64,000 nt of DNA, from NCBI GenBank assembly GCA_902580215.1, contig CACHJT010000001.1:156306-220305 (forward strand), in the 5' to 3' direction. The notes beneath the pieces were generated by a model. The model was not told the DNA's origin. It ran no database searches and was given only the letters and a program-made list of their open reading frames with translations. Every line of letters begins with the position of its first letter. Position 1 is the first letter of the stretch. Below are positions 1-11,134 of this stretch, one piece after another. The position numbers and the translations under genes are program-made. The DNA is from an uncultured Candidatus Actinomarina sp. (GTDB taxonomy: Bacteria; Actinomycetota; Acidimicrobiia; Actinomarinales; Actinomarinaceae).

Positions 1-64
1 GGCTTACCGAAAAAGAAGTATATGACGAATTTAAACTTACAACAACCTTATTTTTATAAGTTTT

Positions 65-3000
65 TTACTCATCCTCCACTTCGTTTTCATCACCTAACAT
101 AGCTAGCCATTGTGCGGGATTTGGCAAAGCTTCGTCTTCTGAATCCTCAGAAGTTGAAGCCATAAATCCTAATTCAGAAACTTCAGGAGCATCTGGAAGA
201 GAAGGTTTCATGCTTTGATAAGCATTGGAACCAGTTCCAGCAGGAATTAGTGTTCCAATAATAACATTCTCTTTTAAGCCTGAAAGAGAGTCATTACTTC
301 TCTTCATTGCAGCTTCAGTGAGCACTCTTGTAGTTTCTTGGAAAGATGCAGCTGATAACCATGAGTCTGTTGCAAGGCTAGCTTTTGTGATACCCATAAG
401 CTCAGGTCTTCCTTCAGCAGGAACTTTCCCATCTTTGACTAATTCTTGATTAGTCTTTCTAAATAAAGTTGAATCGACAAGTTCATTTGGTAAAAAGTCT
501 GAGTTGTTAGATTTAACAATCCTCACTCTTCTTAACATTTGGCGAACTATCATTTCAACATGCTTGTCATGAACCTCAACTCCTTGATCTCTATAAGTCT
601 TTTGGACTTCATCGACCAAGTATTCTTGACAAGTTCTTACACCATTAATTTGTAAAACTTCTTTTGGATCTTTAGGACCTGTTGTCAAAGACTGTCCAGC
701 TTCAACAGTATCTCCTTGATTGATTAGCATAGTCTGTCTTCTTAAGACTAGTAATTCTACATCTTCTTTTTCATTTCCAATGATTACATTCCTGTTGCCT
801 TCTGGTGTTACTTCTACAGATTTAACTTTTCCTTGTATCGGAGAAAGCACAGATTTACCTTTAGGAGTTCTTGCTTCAAATAATTCTACAATTCTTGGTA
901 ATCCGGATGTAATATCCAAACCTACAACACCACCTGTGTGGAAGGTTCTCATTGTTAATTGTGTTCCAGGTTCACCAATAGACTGTGCTGAAATTATTCC
1001 TACCGCTTCACCAACTTCAACTGGTTTTCCTGTTGCCAAACTAAACCCATAACATAAAGGATCCATAGATTCTGGATTAAGAGAATTAAATGGAGTCAAC
1101 ACATTAACGTCTTCTACGCCAGACTTTGCTATTCCATCAAGGACTTCAGCATCTATATAAGTACCTTTAGTAAGCTTTGTGCCATTTTCCATCTCAACTA
1201 CTTTTTTGTCTACCTTTATGTCTTCAGCTAAAACACGACCGTACAATGTTGAGTGGAGGTATCGACTTAACTTTCCATCAATAACAACTTTTTTATTAGT
1301 ACCGCGCCAATCAATATTCTCATCGCCTAAATCTTTAACTACAATTCCTGCAGCAACATCTACTAACCTTCTTGTTAAATAACCAGAGTCTGCAGTCCTA
1401 AGAGCTGTATCGGCGAGACCTTTTCTAGCACCGTGAGTAGAAATGAAATACTCAAGTACTGACATACCCTCTCTGAAGTTACTTTTAATTGGTCTTTCAA
1501 TTATGTCACCTTTAGGATTTGCAACTAGGCCTCTCATTCCTGCTAATTGTCTTACTTGCATCATATTTCCTCGAGCACCAGATTTAACCATCATGTCTAC
1601 TGGATTGAACTGTTCTGCTTCAAGCTCAGCACTCATAGCATATTGAACTTGGTCTGTAGCTTCGTTCCATATCTCAATAATTTTTTGCTTACGCTCAGTT
1701 TCAGTAATAATGTCATCTAAAAATAATTTTTCAACCTTCTCAGCTTCTGCTTCATATTTTTCTAGTATTTGGTTTTTGCTAGGAGGTGTTTTCACATCGT
1801 TCATGGCAACAGTTAAGCCTGCTTTGGCACCAAATGTAAAGCCTACAGATTTCATTGCGTCTAAAAATATTCTGAGTTCAGCTTTATTGTAACGCTCAAT
1901 AACTTCAGAAATAATTTTTTTCATTTCTGGTTTTCTGACAGAAGCCTGAATATAAGGAAAATCAGTAGGCATAATTGAATTAAAATGTAGTCTTCCAAGC
2001 GTTGTTTTCATCAACTGATTGCCGTCTATTGGTTGATCAGTTAAAAGTTCTGAGAATCTTCCTTTTAATTCAGAGTGCATTTCTGGACTACCAGCTAAAT
2101 CTCCAACTCTTACATTAATTGGTGTTTGCAACCCAATATGACCATTTTCATAAGCAACTTGAGCTTCATTGAAATCAACAAAATTAAACTCTGCAGTTTC
2201 TAAATCTTCATGACATTCAGTAATGTAATAAAGCCCAATAACCATATCTTGGCTTGGTGAAACAATAGGGTTTCCGGAAGCTGGGGACAAAACATTATTC
2301 GTAGATAGCATAAGAACTCTTGCTTCAGCTTGAGCTTCTGCTGAGAGTGGAACATGGACTGCCATTTGGTCTCCATCGAAATCAGCATTAAATGCTTCAC
2401 AAACCAAAGGATGGACCTGAATAGCTTTTCCTTCTACAAGGATTGGTTCAAATGCCTGAATACCAAGCCTGTGTAAAGTAGGTGCTCTGTTTAAAAGTAC
2501 TGGGTGTTCTTCAATTACTTCAGCTAGTACATCCCAGACTTGAGCCCTTGATCTTTCAACCATTCTTTTCGCAGATTTTATATTTTGAGCAAGCCCAAGC
2601 TCAACCAGTCTCTTCATGACGAATGGTTTGAATAACTCTAGCGCCATCATTTTAGGAAGACCGCATTGTTGAAGTTCTAAATGAGGACCAACTACAATTA
2701 CAGATCTTGCTGAGTAATCAACTCTTTTACCAAGTAAGTTCTGACGAAATCTTCCCTGTTTTCCTTTAAGCATATCTGAAAGTGACTTAAGTCCACGTCC
2801 ACCTGCGCCAGCAACAGCACGGCCTCTTCTACCGTTATCAAATAGCGCATCTACAGACTCTTGCAACATTCTTTTTTCATTGCTGATAATTATGTCTGGT
2901 GCTCCAAGCTCAATAAGTTTTTTCAGCCTGTTGTTTCTGTTAATCAATCTTCTGTATAAGTCATTAAGATCTGAAGTAGCAAATCTACCACCATCTAACT

Positions 3001-3979
3001 GAACCATAGGTCTAAGCTCAGGAGGAATAACAGGAACTACTTCAAGTATCATTGCTTCAGGAGGATTTTTTCCATCTGCAAAAGGCTTAATAACTTTCAT
3101 ACGTTGAATAGCTCTTTGGCGTCTTTGAGCTGATTTAGAATCTAAGTCTGTTTCTAATTTTTCCATTTCAGCTTTTAAGTCAACTAGTTGAACTAACTCT
3201 CTTACTGCTTCTGCTCCCATACCACCAGTAAAATACTCATCATATTTGTCAATCATTTCACGCCACAATGTGTCATTTTCTATGAGGGTTTTTGGCTTAA
3301 GTGTCTTTAAAGTAGAGAATGCTTCTTCGATAACTTTAATTTCAGCATCAGACTTAGCTTTTTTTTGTTTTATTTCTTTTTCAACTTCTTTTTTTCTAAT
3401 TTGGATTTCTGGCTCAGGAATTTTTGCATTCTCCATGGCTTTAATTTCAGTATCCATCTGTTTAATTCTTTTTTGTTCCCATTCTTCAAAATCTTCATTA
3501 ACAATCTCTACTTCTGCAACAACTGCTTCTTCAAGCTCCGCTAAATCTTTTGTTCTCTTTTTAGAATCGATGGAAACTACCAAATATGCTGCGAAATAAA
3601 TTACTTTTTCAAGCTCTTTTGGAGACATGTCTAAGAAATAACCTAATCTACTTGGAACTCCCTTAAAGTACCAAATGTGAGTAACTGGTGCAGCGAGTTC
3701 AATATGTCCCATTCTCTCTCTTCTAACTTCACGTCTGGTTACTTCAACACCACATCTTTCACAAACAATTCCTCTATATCTAATTCTTTTATATCTTCCA
3801 CAAGAACATTCCCAATCTTTTGTAGGTCCAAAAATTCTTTCATCAAAAAGACCGTCTTTCTCAGGCTTTAAAGTTCTGTAATTAATTGTTTCTGGTTTTT
3901 TAACTTCACCAAAGGACCAACTCCTCATTTGATCTGAGGTTGCAAGACTGATACTTAACTCATCAAAAACTTTATCCAT
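65..3979 (-). CDS. rpoC: RNA polymerase subunit beta prime (RpoC)
   Basis: Catalytic beta' subunit of DNA-dependent RNA polymerase. The N-terminal zinc-binding domain is intact (C58, C60, C73, C76), and the Mg-binding active-site motif NADFDGDQ carries Asp533, Asp535 and Asp537. The trigger-loop/bridge region and the [17 protein letters not shown] block follow. Length (1304 aa) is normal for an actinobacterial beta'. It starts 2 bases after the rpoB stop, so the two are co-transcribed. Odd point: the second zinc site, normally one Cys followed by C-x6-C-x2-C just before the CYGR-like motif, retains only the last Cys (C976); the other three positions are non-Cys. Identification is certain; the missing zinc site is seen directly in the translation. 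Confidence 0.99.
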   Translation of the reverse strand: MDKVFDELSISLATSDQMRSWSFGEVKKPETINYRTLKPEKDGLFDERIFGPTKDWECSCGRYKRIRYRGIVCERCGVEVTRREVRRERMGHIELAAPVTHIWYFKGVPSRLGYFLDMSPKELEKVIYFAAYLVVSIDSKKRTKDLAELEEAVVAEVEIVNEDFEEWEQKRIKQMDTEIKAMENAKIPEPEIQIRKKEVEKEIKQKKAKSDAEIKVIEEAFSTLKTLKPKTLIENDTLWREMIDKYDEYFTGGMGAEAVRELVQLVDLKAEMEKLETDLDSKSAQRRQRAIQRMKVIKPFADGKNPPEAMILEVVPVIPPELRPMVQLDGGRFATSDLNDLYRRLINRNNRLKKLIELGAPDIIISNEKRMLQESVDALFDNGRRGRAVAGAGGRGLKSLSDMLKGKQGRFRQNLLGKRVDYSARSVIVVGPHLELQQCGLPKMMALELFKPFVMKRLVELGLAQNIKSAKRMVERSRAQVWDVLAEVIEEHPVLLNRAPTLHRLGIQAFEPILVEGKAIQVHPLVCEAFNADFDGDQMAVHVPLSAEAQAEARVLMLSTNNVLSPASGNPIVSPSQDMVIGLYYITECHEDLETAEFNFVDFNEAQVAYENGHIGLQTPINVRVGDLAGSPEMHSELKGRFSELLTDQPIDGNQLMKTTLGRLHFNSIMPTDFPYIQASVRKPEMKKIISEVIERYNKAELRIFLDAMKSVGFTFGAKAGLTVAMNDVKTPPSKNQILEKYEAEAEKVEKLFLDDIITETERKQKIIEIWNEATDQVQYAMSAELEAEQFNPVDMMVKSGARGNMMQVRQLAGMRGLVANPKGDIIERPIKSNFREGMSVLEYFISTHGARKGLADTALRTADSGYLTRRLVDVAAGIVVKDLGDENIDWRGTNKKVVIDGKLSRYLHSTLYGRVLAEDIKVDKKVVEMENGTKLTKGTYIDAEVLDGIAKSGVEDVNVLTPFNSLNPESMDPLCYGFSLATGKPVEVGEAVGIISAQSIGEPGTQLTMRTFHTGGVVGLDITSGLPRIVELFEARTPKGKSVLSPIQGKVKSVEVTPEGNRNVIIGNEKEDVELLVLRRQTMLINQGDTVEAGQSLTTGPKDPKEVLQINGVRTCQEYLVDEVQKTYRDQGVEVHDKHVEMIVRQMLRRVRIVKSNNSDFLPNELVDSTLFRKTNQELVKDGKVPAEGRPELMGITKASLATDSWLSAASFQETTRVLTEAAMKRSNDSLSGLKENVIIGTLIPAGTGSNAYQSMKPSLPDAPEVSELGFMASTSEDSEDEALPNPAQWLAMLGDENEVEDE

Positions 3980-3981
3980 AT

Positions 3982-6900
3982 TTATACCTCAGCCTCGTCT
4001 TGTTCTGGGCGTGTCATATCAATTCCTAAAGTTTCAGCTGTCTTGACATATTCATCGCTTATATCTTTCATTGAAATTTCCTCACCTGCTGAAAGAATTT
4101 CAACATTCAAACATAAGCTTTGCATTTCTTTTAATAGAACTTTAAAAGACTCTGGTATGCCTGGCTCAGGAATATTATCACCCTTAACTATTGATTCATA
4201 TACCTTTACCCTACCGACAGTATCATCAGATTTAATAGTAAGAAGTTCTTGAAGTGCATAGCTAGCACCATAAGCTTCTAACGCCCAAACTTCCATTTCT
4301 CCGAATCTTTGGCCACCAAATTGAGCTTTACCACCCAATGGTTGCTGAGTAATCATAGAGTAAGGACCAGTTGATCTTGCATGAATTTTTTCATCAACTA
4401 AGTGAATAAGCTTTAATATATATGTGTATCCAACAGTAATTTTTGAATCAAAAGATTCACCAGTTCGACCATCATATAGAGTTGCTTTACCATTTTCATC
4501 AACCATCAAATTTCCATCTCTGTTTGGATTTACATTTCTTAAAATTTCATGTATTTCATCTTCATCTGCCCCATCAAACACCGGCGTTGAGATAAGAGTT
4601 CCAGGCTTTGCACCACTAGATGCTTTTGTTTGGCCTTTGTATTCATTCCAACCCTGGTCGGCTGCCCAACCAAGATGTGTCTCTAAAATTTGTCCCAGAT
4701 TCATTCGGCTAGGAACACCTAGAGGTGAGAGCATAATATCTAGAGGTGTACCATCCTCCATATAAGGCATGTCTTCAATTGGAAGAATTTTTGATATAAC
4801 ACCTTTGTTTCCGTGCCTACCTGATAGCTTGTCGCCAACTTGAATTTTTCTTTGTATTGCGACATATACTCTTACCTTTTGATTGACGCCAGGAGGTAAG
4901 TCCGCTCCATCATCACGCTTTAAAATTTGTACATCTATAACTTTTCCTCTTTCACCATGAGGAACTCTCAAAGAGGTATCTCTAACTTCTCTTGCTTTTT
5001 CACCAAAAATAGCTCTCAAAAGTCTTTCTTCAGGTGTTAACTCGGTTTCTCCCTTTGGAGTAACTTTTCCGACAAGATAATCTCCTGGTGATACTTCGGC
5101 ACCGATTCTAACAATTCCCATTTCATCTAAATCCATTAAAACTTCTTCAGCTACATTAGGAATATCTCTTGTTATTTCCTCTTCACCAAGTTTTGTATCT
5201 CGTGCTTCTATTTCATGTTCAGCTATGTGTACAGAAGTTAAGACATCTTCTTTAACAAGTCTTTCAGATATTACAATTGAATCTTCAAAGTTATAGCCAT
5301 CCCACGGCATATATCCAACAAGTAAATTCTTACCTAGAGCTAACTCTCCACCTTGTGTGCTTGGACCGTCAGCTAATACGTCTCCTGGTTTAACTTTTGT
5401 ACCAACCTTGACAAGTGGTTTTTGATTCCAACTTGTAGCCTGGTTGGATCTTTTGAATTTTAAAACTTCAAATCTATGTTTTTTATTAGTACCTTCTTCT
5501 TTTACTGAGATTTCATCACCAGATACTTCTTCAACAGTTCCAGAAATATTAGATATAAGAGCTTCTCCAGAATCTCTTGCAACATTTTCTTCCATTCCTG
5601 TACCTACATAAGGTGCTTCAGTTTTAACTAATGGAACTGCCTGTCTCTGCATGTTTGATCCCATCAATGCTCTGTTTGCATCATCATGCTCAAGAAATGG
5701 AATAAGAGCTGTAGTGACTGAACAGATTTGTTTAGGACTGACATCCATATAATCTATTTCTTTATCTGAAACGAATGCAACTTCTCCCCCATTTTGTCGA
5801 GAAAGAACTCTCTTATTTTGGAAAGTTCCATCTTCTTTTAAGGGAGCATTAGCCTGAGCAATTGTAAAATTATCCTCTTCAGCAGCAGTTAAGTACACTG
5901 CTTTATTTGTTTTGACAACCCCATTTTCAACTTTCCAATATGGTGTCTCAATAAATCCAAATTTGTTAACGCGACCATATGTAGCAAGGGTACCTATTAG
6001 ACCAATATTTGGTCCTTCTGGTGTCTCAATAGGACACATTCTTCCATAGTGGGAAGGGTGAACGTCTCTAACTTCAAATCCTGCTCTTTCTCTTGACAAA
6101 CCTCCAGGACCCAAAGCTGACAGTCTTCTTCTGTGGGTTAAACCTGCAATTGGATTTGGTTGATCCATGAACTGGCTTAATTGACTTGTACCAAAAAATT
6201 CTTTTAATGATGCTTGAATTGGACGAATGTTAATTAGTGACTGAGGTGTAATCGCTTCCGGTTCCTGGGTTGTCATTCTTTCTCTAACTACTCTTTCTAA
6301 TCTACTAAGACCTACTCTTACTTGATTTTGAACTAATTCACCTACTGTTCTAATTCTTCTATTTCCAAAGTGATCAATGTCATCTAGACGAACAGGAATT
6401 TCTTTACCTTTATTGTTAATAAAGCTATCTTCACCTGCGTGTAGAGCGATGACATATTTAATTGAATCAATCATATCTTCAATTCTTAACATTCCGTCAT
6501 CTTCAGTTGTATAAGACTCAGCATCTTTTTCGCCGTATTGTCTTCCTAGCTTTTGTTCAACTTTGTATCGGCCAACTTTTGTTAAGTCATATCTTTTAGG
6601 AGTGTAAAACATTTGTTTAACCAAGTTTCTAGCAGATTCAACTGTTGCAGGTTCTCCTGGTCTTAACTTTCTATATAAATCAATAAGTGCTGCTTCTCTT
6701 GTTGTGTCAGGATCTCGTTCAATAGTGTTTCTTACGGATGGGTAATCTCCTAATAACTCTATTGCATCTTCTTTATTTTCAATTACATCAAGGGCCATCA
6801 AGAAACCAGTGATGTGTTGTCTTCTTTTTCTATCTACTCTTACACCAAGAGTGTCTCGTTTGTCTGTGTCGAATTCAAGCCATGCACCTCTTCCAGGAAT

Positions 6901-7374
6901 CATTTTTCCAATGAAGACTTCCTTGTCAGATGTTTTATCTATTTCTTGAGAAAAATATACTCCAGGTGATCTGACTAACTGACTAACAATAACTCTTTCT
7001 GTTCCATTAATAATGAAAGTTCCAGTATCTGACATGATTGGAAAATCACCAAGGAAAACTGTTTGTTGTTTTATTTGACCGGTTTCACGATCTAAAAATT
7101 GAGCAGTTACATATAAAGGTTGTGAATAAGTTGAGTCTGTTATCTTACAATCTTCAAGAGTTTTTAATGGCTCTTCGAAATAATGATTTAAGAATTCTAA
7201 AGAAAATCTACCAGAGAAATCTTCAATAGGAGAAATTTCATCTAAAATCTCTTTTAAACCCTCTTCAATAAACCACTTGAAAGAATCTTTTTGTATAATT
7301 AATAAATCTGGAATATCTAGAACTTTAGGAATTTTTGCAAATGAAAGTCTAGAATTCTGAACAGCGGACAACAA
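3982..7374 (-). CDS. rpoB: RNA polymerase subunit beta (RpoB)
   Basis: Beta subunit of RNA polymerase, 1130 aa, close to the actinobacterial norm. The rifampicin-pocket segment is clear: D404, H414 and S419 correspond to E. coli D516, H526 and S531 and are all the sensitive-type residues, so no classical rifampicin-resistance change is visible. The conserved stretch around [19 protein letters not shown] follows. The start is TTG; two TTG codons lie in tandem behind a strong GAGGAGG Shine-Dalgarno, and the second (from 7371) has the better spacing. It is followed closely by rpoC and preceded by rplL with an 83-base gap that may hold an attenuator hairpin. Confidence 0.99.
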   Translation of the reverse strand: MLSAVQNSRLSFAKIPKVLDIPDLLIIQKDSFKWFIEEGLKEILDEISPIEDFSGRFSLEFLNHYFEEPLKTLEDCKITDSTYSQPLYVTAQFLDRETGQIKQQTVFLGDFPIMSDTGTFIINGTERVIVSQLVRSPGVYFSQEIDKTSDKEVFIGKMIPGRGAWLEFDTDKRDTLGVRVDRKRRQHITGFLMALDVIENKEDAIELLGDYPSVRNTIERDPDTTREAALIDLYRKLRPGEPATVESARNLVKQMFYTPKRYDLTKVGRYKVEQKLGRQYGEKDAESYTTEDDGMLRIEDMIDSIKYVIALHAGEDSFINNKGKEIPVRLDDIDHFGNRRIRTVGELVQNQVRVGLSRLERVVRERMTTQEPEAITPQSLINIRPIQASLKEFFGTSQLSQFMDQPNPIAGLTHRRRLSALGPGGLSRERAGFEVRDVHPSHYGRMCPIETPEGPNIGLIGTLATYGRVNKFGFIETPYWKVENGVVKTNKAVYLTAAEEDNFTIAQANAPLKEDGTFQNKRVLSRQNGGEVAFVSDKEIDYMDVSPKQICSVTTALIPFLEHDDANRALMGSNMQRQAVPLVKTEAPYVGTGMEENVARDSGEALISNISGTVEEVSGDEISVKEEGTNKKHRFEVLKFKRSNQATSWNQKPLVKVGTKVKPGDVLADGPSTQGGELALGKNLLVGYMPWDGYNFEDSIVISERLVKEDVLTSVHIAEHEIEARDTKLGEEEITRDIPNVAEEVLMDLDEMGIVRIGAEVSPGDYLVGKVTPKGETELTPEERLLRAIFGEKAREVRDTSLRVPHGERGKVIDVQILKRDDGADLPPGVNQKVRVYVAIQRKIQVGDKLSGRHGNKGVISKILPIEDMPYMEDGTPLDIMLSPLGVPSRMNLGQILETHLGWAADQGWNEYKGQTKASSGAKPGTLISTPVFDGADEDEIHEILRNVNPNRDGNLMVDENGKATLYDGRTGESFDSKITVGYTYILKLIHLVDEKIHARSTGPYSMITQQPLGGKAQFGGQRFGEMEVWALEAYGASYALQELLTIKSDDTVGRVKVYESIVKGDNIPEPGIPESFKVLLKEMQSLCLNVEILSAGEEISMKDISDEYVKTAETLGIDMTRPEQDEAEV

Positions 7375-7398
7375 GCCTCCTCAAAAATTAAATAACAG

Positions 7399-7413
7399 CT
7401 ACCCGAAAGGTAG
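7399..7413 (-). terminator. Possible rplL-rpoB attenuator hairpin
   Basis: A 5-bp stem (CTACC with GGTAG) with a 5-base loop lies in the rplL-rpoB gap, followed on the transcribed strand by a short T-rich run. Many bacteria have an attenuator here that sets the ribosomal protein to polymerase ratio. The stem is short, so this is only a candidate. Confidence 0.3.
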
Positions 7414-7457
7414 AGTATATTAGTACTTTTTATTTAAGTAAACAAATAATTAATAAA

Positions 7458-7841
7458 TTATTTGAGTTCTACAGTTGCGCCAGCGCCTTCTAAAGCTTCT
7501 TTTGCTTTATCAGCATCTTCTTTAGAAACACCAGTCAAAATGTCTGATGGAGCACCGTCTACAAGCTCTTTTGCTTCTTTTAGTCCAAGACTAGTAAGGC
7601 CTCTTACTTCCTTAATTACTTGTATTTTTTGTGATCCTGCATCAGAAAGGACTACATCATATGAATCTTTTTCTGCTGCTCCTGCATCATCTCCTCCACC
7701 AGCTGGTGCAGCAGCTACAGCAACAGGGGCTGCGGCAGTAACATCAAATTTTTCTTCAAATGCATCTAAAAACTCTTTTAGTTCTAAGACAGTCATTTCC
7801 TCAAAGACACCAAGCAACTCATCAGTTGTCATTTTTGCCAT
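7458..7841 (-). CDS. rplL: Ribosomal protein bL12 (L7/L12)
   Basis: Stalk protein bL12, 127 aa, which recruits translation factors to the 50S subunit as dimers bound to L10. The N-terminal dimerisation helix, the Ala/Gly-rich hinge (around residues 36-55) and the C-terminal domain with the [12 protein letters not shown] and [12 protein letters not shown] helices are all present. It follows rplJ after 3 bases, the standard rplJL pair. Length is normal. Confidence 0.98.
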   Translation of the reverse strand: MAKMTTDELLGVFEEMTVLELKEFLDAFEEKFDVTAAAPVAVAAAPAGGGDDAGAAEKDSYDVVLSDAGSQKIQVIKEVRGLTSLGLKEAKELVDGAPSDILTGVSKEDADKAKEALEGAGATVELK

Positions 7842-7844
7842 TTG

Positions 7845-8438
7845 CTATTCCTCCTCTTTTTTAACTTCTTCAGAAGCTACTTCTTCTTTAACTGAATCAG
7901 CAGCTTCAGAAACTTCTTCTCCGCTTGCTTTTTTATCTACTAAAGCACTCAATGCATAGCCAGCCTTATTGATTACAGCTTTTGCACCAGCAGCAACCTT
8001 CACCAATGGTGCATTGAAGCCACCAGCAATTTTTGCTAGAAGTACATCTCTAGGTTCAATTTCAGCTAGAACATTAAGTTGGTCTACTGTTAATGGTTCA
8101 GAATCCATCAAACCACCTTTAACTACAAAGGCTTCATTTTCTTTTGAAAATTCTTTTAGGACTTTTGCAGCTTCGACTGGGTCAGATTCAATTACTGCCA
8201 CTCCTGTAGGACCAGAAAAATAATCATTTAAAGAATCTAATCCAATATTTTCTGCGGCTCTTTTAGCTAAAGACATTTTGACTACATTGAATGAGGCACC
8301 AGCATTTTTTAATTCACGCCTTAGCTTTGTTTGCTGGGTAACAGTAAGCCCTCTATACTCTGCAAGCACTAAAGCATTTGCAGATTTGAATAAATCTTCT
8401 AAGTCTTTTACAACTTTTACTTTATCTTCTCGTACCAT
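7845..8438 (-). CDS. rplJ: Ribosomal protein uL10
   Basis: Stalk base protein uL10, which binds 23S rRNA and bL12 dimers. The N-terminal RNA-binding domain contains the typical LAEYRGLTV and VVKMSLAKRA segments; the C-terminal helix carries bL12. It is 197 aa, somewhat longer than E. coli L10 because of an acidic Glu/Lys-rich C-terminal tail (about residues 168-197). The ATG is preceded by GAAGGA as Shine-Dalgarno, and that sequence can be paired into a terminator-like hairpin in the leader, so expression is probably autoregulated. Confidence 0.98.
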   Translation of the reverse strand: MVREDKVKVVKDLEDLFKSANALVLAEYRGLTVTQQTKLRRELKNAGASFNVVKMSLAKRAAENIGLDSLNDYFSGPTGVAVIESDPVEAAKVLKEFSKENEAFVVKGGLMDSEPLTVDQLNVLAEIEPRDVLLAKIAGGFNAPLVKVAAGAKAVINKAGYALSALVDKKASGEEVSEAADSVKEEVASEEVKKEEE

Positions 8439-8464
8439 AAAAAAAGTCCTTCAATACCAAGGAC
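8439..8464 (-). terminator. Terminator-like, SD-sequestering hairpin before rplJ
   Basis: On the minus strand GTCCTT (8459-8464) pairs with AAGGAC (8446-8451) across a 7-base loop, followed at once by seven T residues (8439-8445) and the rplJ ATG. It has the form of an intrinsic terminator and would also bury the rplJ Shine-Dalgarno. Its upstream arm is shared with the long-range stem of the L10 leader, so the two folds exclude each other. Confidence 0.6.
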
Positions 8465-8520
8465 CTGTAAACTTTACCTGCGTTAGATTTACATTTGTTT
8501 ACTAACGGTCTTTGGTTTTA
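8455..8520 (-). promoter_or_regulatory. L10-type ribosomal protein leader RNA of rplJL
   Basis: The rplA-rplJ gap can fold into an L10-leader-like structure. CCAAAGACC (8507-8515) pairs with GGTCCTTGG (8457-8465) to close the element, and GTTAG/CTAAC plus GTAAAC/GTTTAC pairings are possible inside; the last two cross, so they would form alternatives or a pseudoknot. L10(L12)4 binding to such leaders represses rplJL in other bacteria. Position and pairing are seen; the family assignment is by recognition and not covariance-tested. Confidence 0.65.
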
Positions 8521-8568
8521 ATTGTCAGATTTAAATATAAACCATATCAAAAAATAAATGCAAATTAT

Positions 8569-9255
8569 TTATATGTTTATATCGACACTAATTGATGGAC
8601 CCATAGTTGAAGACATATGTACAGTTTTTATGAATTCGCCTTTAGATGATGAAGGTTTAGCTTTTGTTAAAACAGCAATAACCTCGTCTAAATTTTCAGC
8701 TAACTTAGCTTCATCAAAAGAGACTTTTCCAATAGACAAGTGTACATTGCCTAATTTGTCATTCTTAATTTCAACTTTTCCTTTTTTAAAGTCCTCAACT
8801 GCCTTTGCAACATTAGGAGTTACTGTACCAGTCTTTGGATTGGGCATTAACCCTTGTGGTCCTAAAATTTTACCTAACTGACCAACCTCAGCCATCATTT
8901 CAGGTGTAGAAATAACTATATCTGCATCTAGTTTTTGTTCGGATGCAACTTTAGTAGCAAGCTCTTTACCACCCACAATTTCTGCTCCAGCTGATTCAGC
9001 TTCTGTTAAGGCTTCTCCACCAGCAAATACGGCAATTCGAACATCCTTACCAGTTCCATTTGGTAATGAGACTGTTGTTCTTATGTTCTGTTCAGCATCT
9101 TTTGGATCTATGCCTAATGAGAATGCAACATCTACTGACTCATCAAAGTTTGCAGGAGCGTTGTTTTTACACAAGCTTATTGCTTCTGATTTTGACTGCT
9201 TTTCAGCTGGGATAGCGTCTTTAGCTGATTTGTACTTTTTGCCTATTTTTTTCAT
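8569..9255 (-). CDS. rplA: Ribosomal protein uL1
   Basis: uL1 of the L1 stalk, which binds 23S rRNA and helps move deacylated tRNA out of the E site; in other bacteria it represses its own rplKA operon. 228 aa, full length. The family signature [20 protein letters not shown] followed by [11 protein letters not shown] is present in the middle. A good AGGAGG Shine-Dalgarno precedes the ATG. It follows rplK with 49 bases between, the standard rplKA pair. Confidence 0.98.
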   Translation of the reverse strand: MKKIGKKYKSAKDAIPAEKQSKSEAISLCKNNAPANFDESVDVAFSLGIDPKDAEQNIRTTVSLPNGTGKDVRIAVFAGGEALTEAESAGAEIVGGKELATKVASEQKLDADIVISTPEMMAEVGQLGKILGPQGLMPNPKTGTVTPNVAKAVEDFKKGKVEIKNDKLGNVHLSIGKVSFDEAKLAENLDEVIAVLTKAKPSSSKGEFIKTVHMSSTMGPSISVDINI

Positions 9256-9304
9256 TTTTCCTCCTTTGGTTCAAACGACTTTTAGTCTCCCAAAAATAAG
9301 TATT

Positions 9305-9730
9305 CTAGTTTTCTACAGTTACTCCCATAGACCTTGCTGTTCCAGCAATGATAGAAATAGCTGCATCTATATCGTTTGCATTTAAGTCTTCCATTTTTGC
9401 TTCAGCAATATTTTTAAGCTGGTCTCTTGTGATTGAAGCTACTTTTTCTTTATGTGGCTCTGGAGATCCTGAGGTTATGCCGATAGCTTTTTTAATTAAA
9501 TATGAGGCGGGAGCTGTTTTTGTAACAAATGTAAAAGAGTTATCTTCATATATTGTAATTTCAACAGGAACAGTTTCACCTTGCCTGCTAGCAGTATCAT
9601 TGTTAAATGCCTGGACAAAGTCCATAATGTTAACTCCGTACTGACCCAAAGCAGAACCAACTGGAGGTGCTGGCGTAGCGCCGCCGCCGGGAATTTGAAG
9701 TTTTAATAATGCTTTAACTGGTTTTGCCAT
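9305..9730 (-). CDS. rplK: Ribosomal protein uL11
   Basis: uL11, which sits at the GTPase-associated centre of the 50S subunit. 141 aa, standard length. The N-terminal domain has the Pro-rich [20 protein letters not shown] stretch and the C-terminal rRNA-binding domain ends in [13 protein letters not shown]. In other bacteria it is the target of thiopeptides and is needed for the RelA response. It follows nusG after 8 bases. Confidence 0.98.
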   Translation of the reverse strand: MAKPVKALLKLQIPGGGATPAPPVGSALGQYGVNIMDFVQAFNNDTASRQGETVPVEITIYEDNSFTFVTKTAPASYLIKKAIGITSGSPEPHKEKVASITRDQLKNIAEAKMEDLNANDIDAAISIIAGTARSMGVTVEN

Positions 9731-9738
9731 ATCTTTCC

Positions 9739-10368
9739 TTAATTTTTTACTATATCTGTGAAACCCAATTCAACAGGAGTTTCTCGTCCAAATATATTAA
9801 CTAAAACTGTAACTTTTGATTGATCTAAATTAATTTCTTCAATGATTCCATTGAAGTCAGCAAAAGGCCCAGTAGTTACTCTTACAGTTTCACCAACTTC
9901 AAAATCTGGCTTAAATTTAGGTGATTCTTTCTTTACTTCTTCAACTTCGTTTGAACCTAATATTCTCTCAATTTCTCTTCTTGAAAGGGCTATTGGTCTT
10001 TTGCCAGATCCAACAAAACCAATTATTGAGGGTGTATTTCTAATTTCATACCAAGTTGTATCATCTAAGTCCATTCTTACCAAGACATATCCGGGAAAAG
10101 TTTTCTTTTCTAAATTTACTTTTTTGCCGTTCCTAATTTCTACAACTTCATCTGTAGGAATAACAACATCGTAAACTTTGTCTTCTAAATGGAGGTTTTT
10201 TATTCTAGTTAAGATATTTGTTTTTACTTTTTTTTCATGTCCGGATTGAGCATTAAGCACAAACCATTCACCAGGCATATCATAAGGGTGTACTTGAACT
10301 GAAGTATCTTCAATTTCTACTTCTTCAGTAGACTGATCCTCTTCAGTTGTAGCTGTATCTTCTAACAT
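9739..10368 (-). CDS. nusG: Transcription elongation/termination factor NusG
   Basis: NusG binds RNA polymerase and links it to Rho or the ribosome. 209 aa: an acidic N-terminal extension (about residues 1-30), then the NGN domain ([18 protein letters not shown], later [10 protein letters not shown]) and a C-terminal KOW domain (about 154-205, [22 protein letters not shown]). The acidic extension is usual in actinobacterial NusG. The start directly abuts the secE stop. Confidence 0.98.
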   Translation of the reverse strand: MLEDTATTEEDQSTEEVEIEDTSVQVHPYDMPGEWFVLNAQSGHEKKVKTNILTRIKNLHLEDKVYDVVIPTDEVVEIRNGKKVNLEKKTFPGYVLVRMDLDDTTWYEIRNTPSIIGFVGSGKRPIALSRREIERILGSNEVEEVKKESPKFKPDFEVGETVRVTTGPFADFNGIIEEINLDQSKVTVLVNIFGRETPVELGFTDIVKN

Positions 10369-10671
10369 TTATTCTCCGAAAGATAATAGGTTAATCAATG
10401 TATTTTTAAAACTAAAGTCCATTCCAAAAATAAAAAAAGTAAAGAAAGCGATAGTTACAACAGTGACAATAGTAAATGAAGATAATGTCGAATAACTTGG
10501 CCAATTAACTCTTTTTAGCTCAGTCCTAACTTCTCCTAAATAATTTGTAATTCTTCTAAATCTTGAAACTTTTTCGCCTGATTGATGCCTACCAATATTT
10601 CTATCAGCCTTTTTTGCTAAACGCTCTTCGCGTTCAGACATCCTTCTCATTTCTCTGTTCATTTCATTCAT
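10369..10671 (-). CDS. secE: Preprotein translocase subunit SecE
   Basis: Small subunit that clamps SecY in the SecYEG channel. From the chosen ATG it is 100 aa: a charged cytoplasmic part, the conserved amphipathic segment EVRTELKRVNWPSYST, and one transmembrane helix. A longer reading to 10707 would run into the tRNA-Trp gene; the ATG at 10671 lies just outside it and has GAGG 5 bases upstream, so it is preferred. tRNA-Trp, secE, nusG is the canonical order. Confidence 0.95.
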   Translation of the reverse strand: MNEMNREMRRMSEREERLAKKADRNIGRHQSGEKVSRFRRITNYLGEVRTELKRVNWPSYSTLSSFTIVTVVTIAFFTFFIFGMDFSFKNTLINLLSFGE

Positions 10672-10682
10672 AATTACCTCAG

Positions 10683-10756
10683 CAGGGGCGGTGAGACTCG
10701 AACTCACAACCTACGGTTTTGGAGACCGTCGCTCTGCCAATTAGAGCTACACCCCT
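10683..10756 (-). tRNA. tRNA-Trp (CCA anticodon)
   Basis: Cloverleaf read on the minus strand: acceptor AGGGGTG with CGCCCCT, D arm AGCTC/GAGC, anticodon stem ACGGT/ACCGT around loop CTCCAAA (anticodon CCA), T arm GTGAG/CTCAC with TTCGAGT. No CCA end is encoded. It lies immediately upstream of secE, the common bacterial arrangement. Confidence 0.97.
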
Positions 10757-10759
10757 CAG

Positions 10760-11134
10760 TTATTGCTCCTTCTCTAATTTGCTAGATGAGCGCTTGCGTC
10801 CAAATATTAAAAATATAATTGATAATATTCCGAGCAATGTCAATAATATTATTTTTGTGCTCTTACTTGTAGTTGTTTTTACTTTTTTATCTAATGATGA
10901 CATTACCTTCGAAGCAAAGTCTGTTGGTACTTCAACTTCTTTTTTGAATTCATTATCTAATTCCTCTTTAAAAGCTTTATATCTTTTTCCAGAGACTTGA
11001 CATTTAATACACGAAGAGGCATGTGCATTGTTATCGAAACCAAAATATTGATTGCTAAGATAAGAAGACAACATCTTATTTCTAGTTCTTTTACAAAGTA
11101 TATTTGTTTTAAAGTTTGAAAAAATATCTTTCAT
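10760..11134 (-). CDS. Putative zinc-finger anti-sigma factor
   Basis: Likely membrane-bound anti-sigma factor for the ECF sigma encoded just upstream, with which its start overlaps by 4 bases (ATGA). 124 aa: an N-terminal part with a ZAS-like H-x3-C-x2-C motif (H38, C42, C45), a charged helical middle, and one transmembrane helix (about residues 94-112) with a short basic tail outside. The topology is the usual one for anti-sigma factors, but overall similarity is not recognisable by eye. Assignment rests on motif plus neighbourhood. Confidence 0.7.
   Translation of the reverse strand: MKDIFSNFKTNILCKRTRNKMLSSYLSNQYFGFDNNAHASSCIKCQVSGKRYKAFKEELDNEFKKEVEVPTDFASKVMSSLDKKVKTTTSKSTKIILLTLLGILSIIFLIFGRKRSSSKLEKEQ

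Noticed and set aside
1-64. Possible terminator after rpoC
   Set aside because: Only a weak 5-bp stem without a T run; rpoC is usually followed by rpsL in the same operon.
720-1052. Plus-strand open frame inside rpoC
   Set aside because: Antisense shadow of a conserved gene with no promoter or ribosome site.
7462-7959. Long plus-strand open frame over rplL/rplJ
   Set aside because: It is antisense to certain ribosomal protein genes; Ser/Ala-rich composition reflects the opposite strand.
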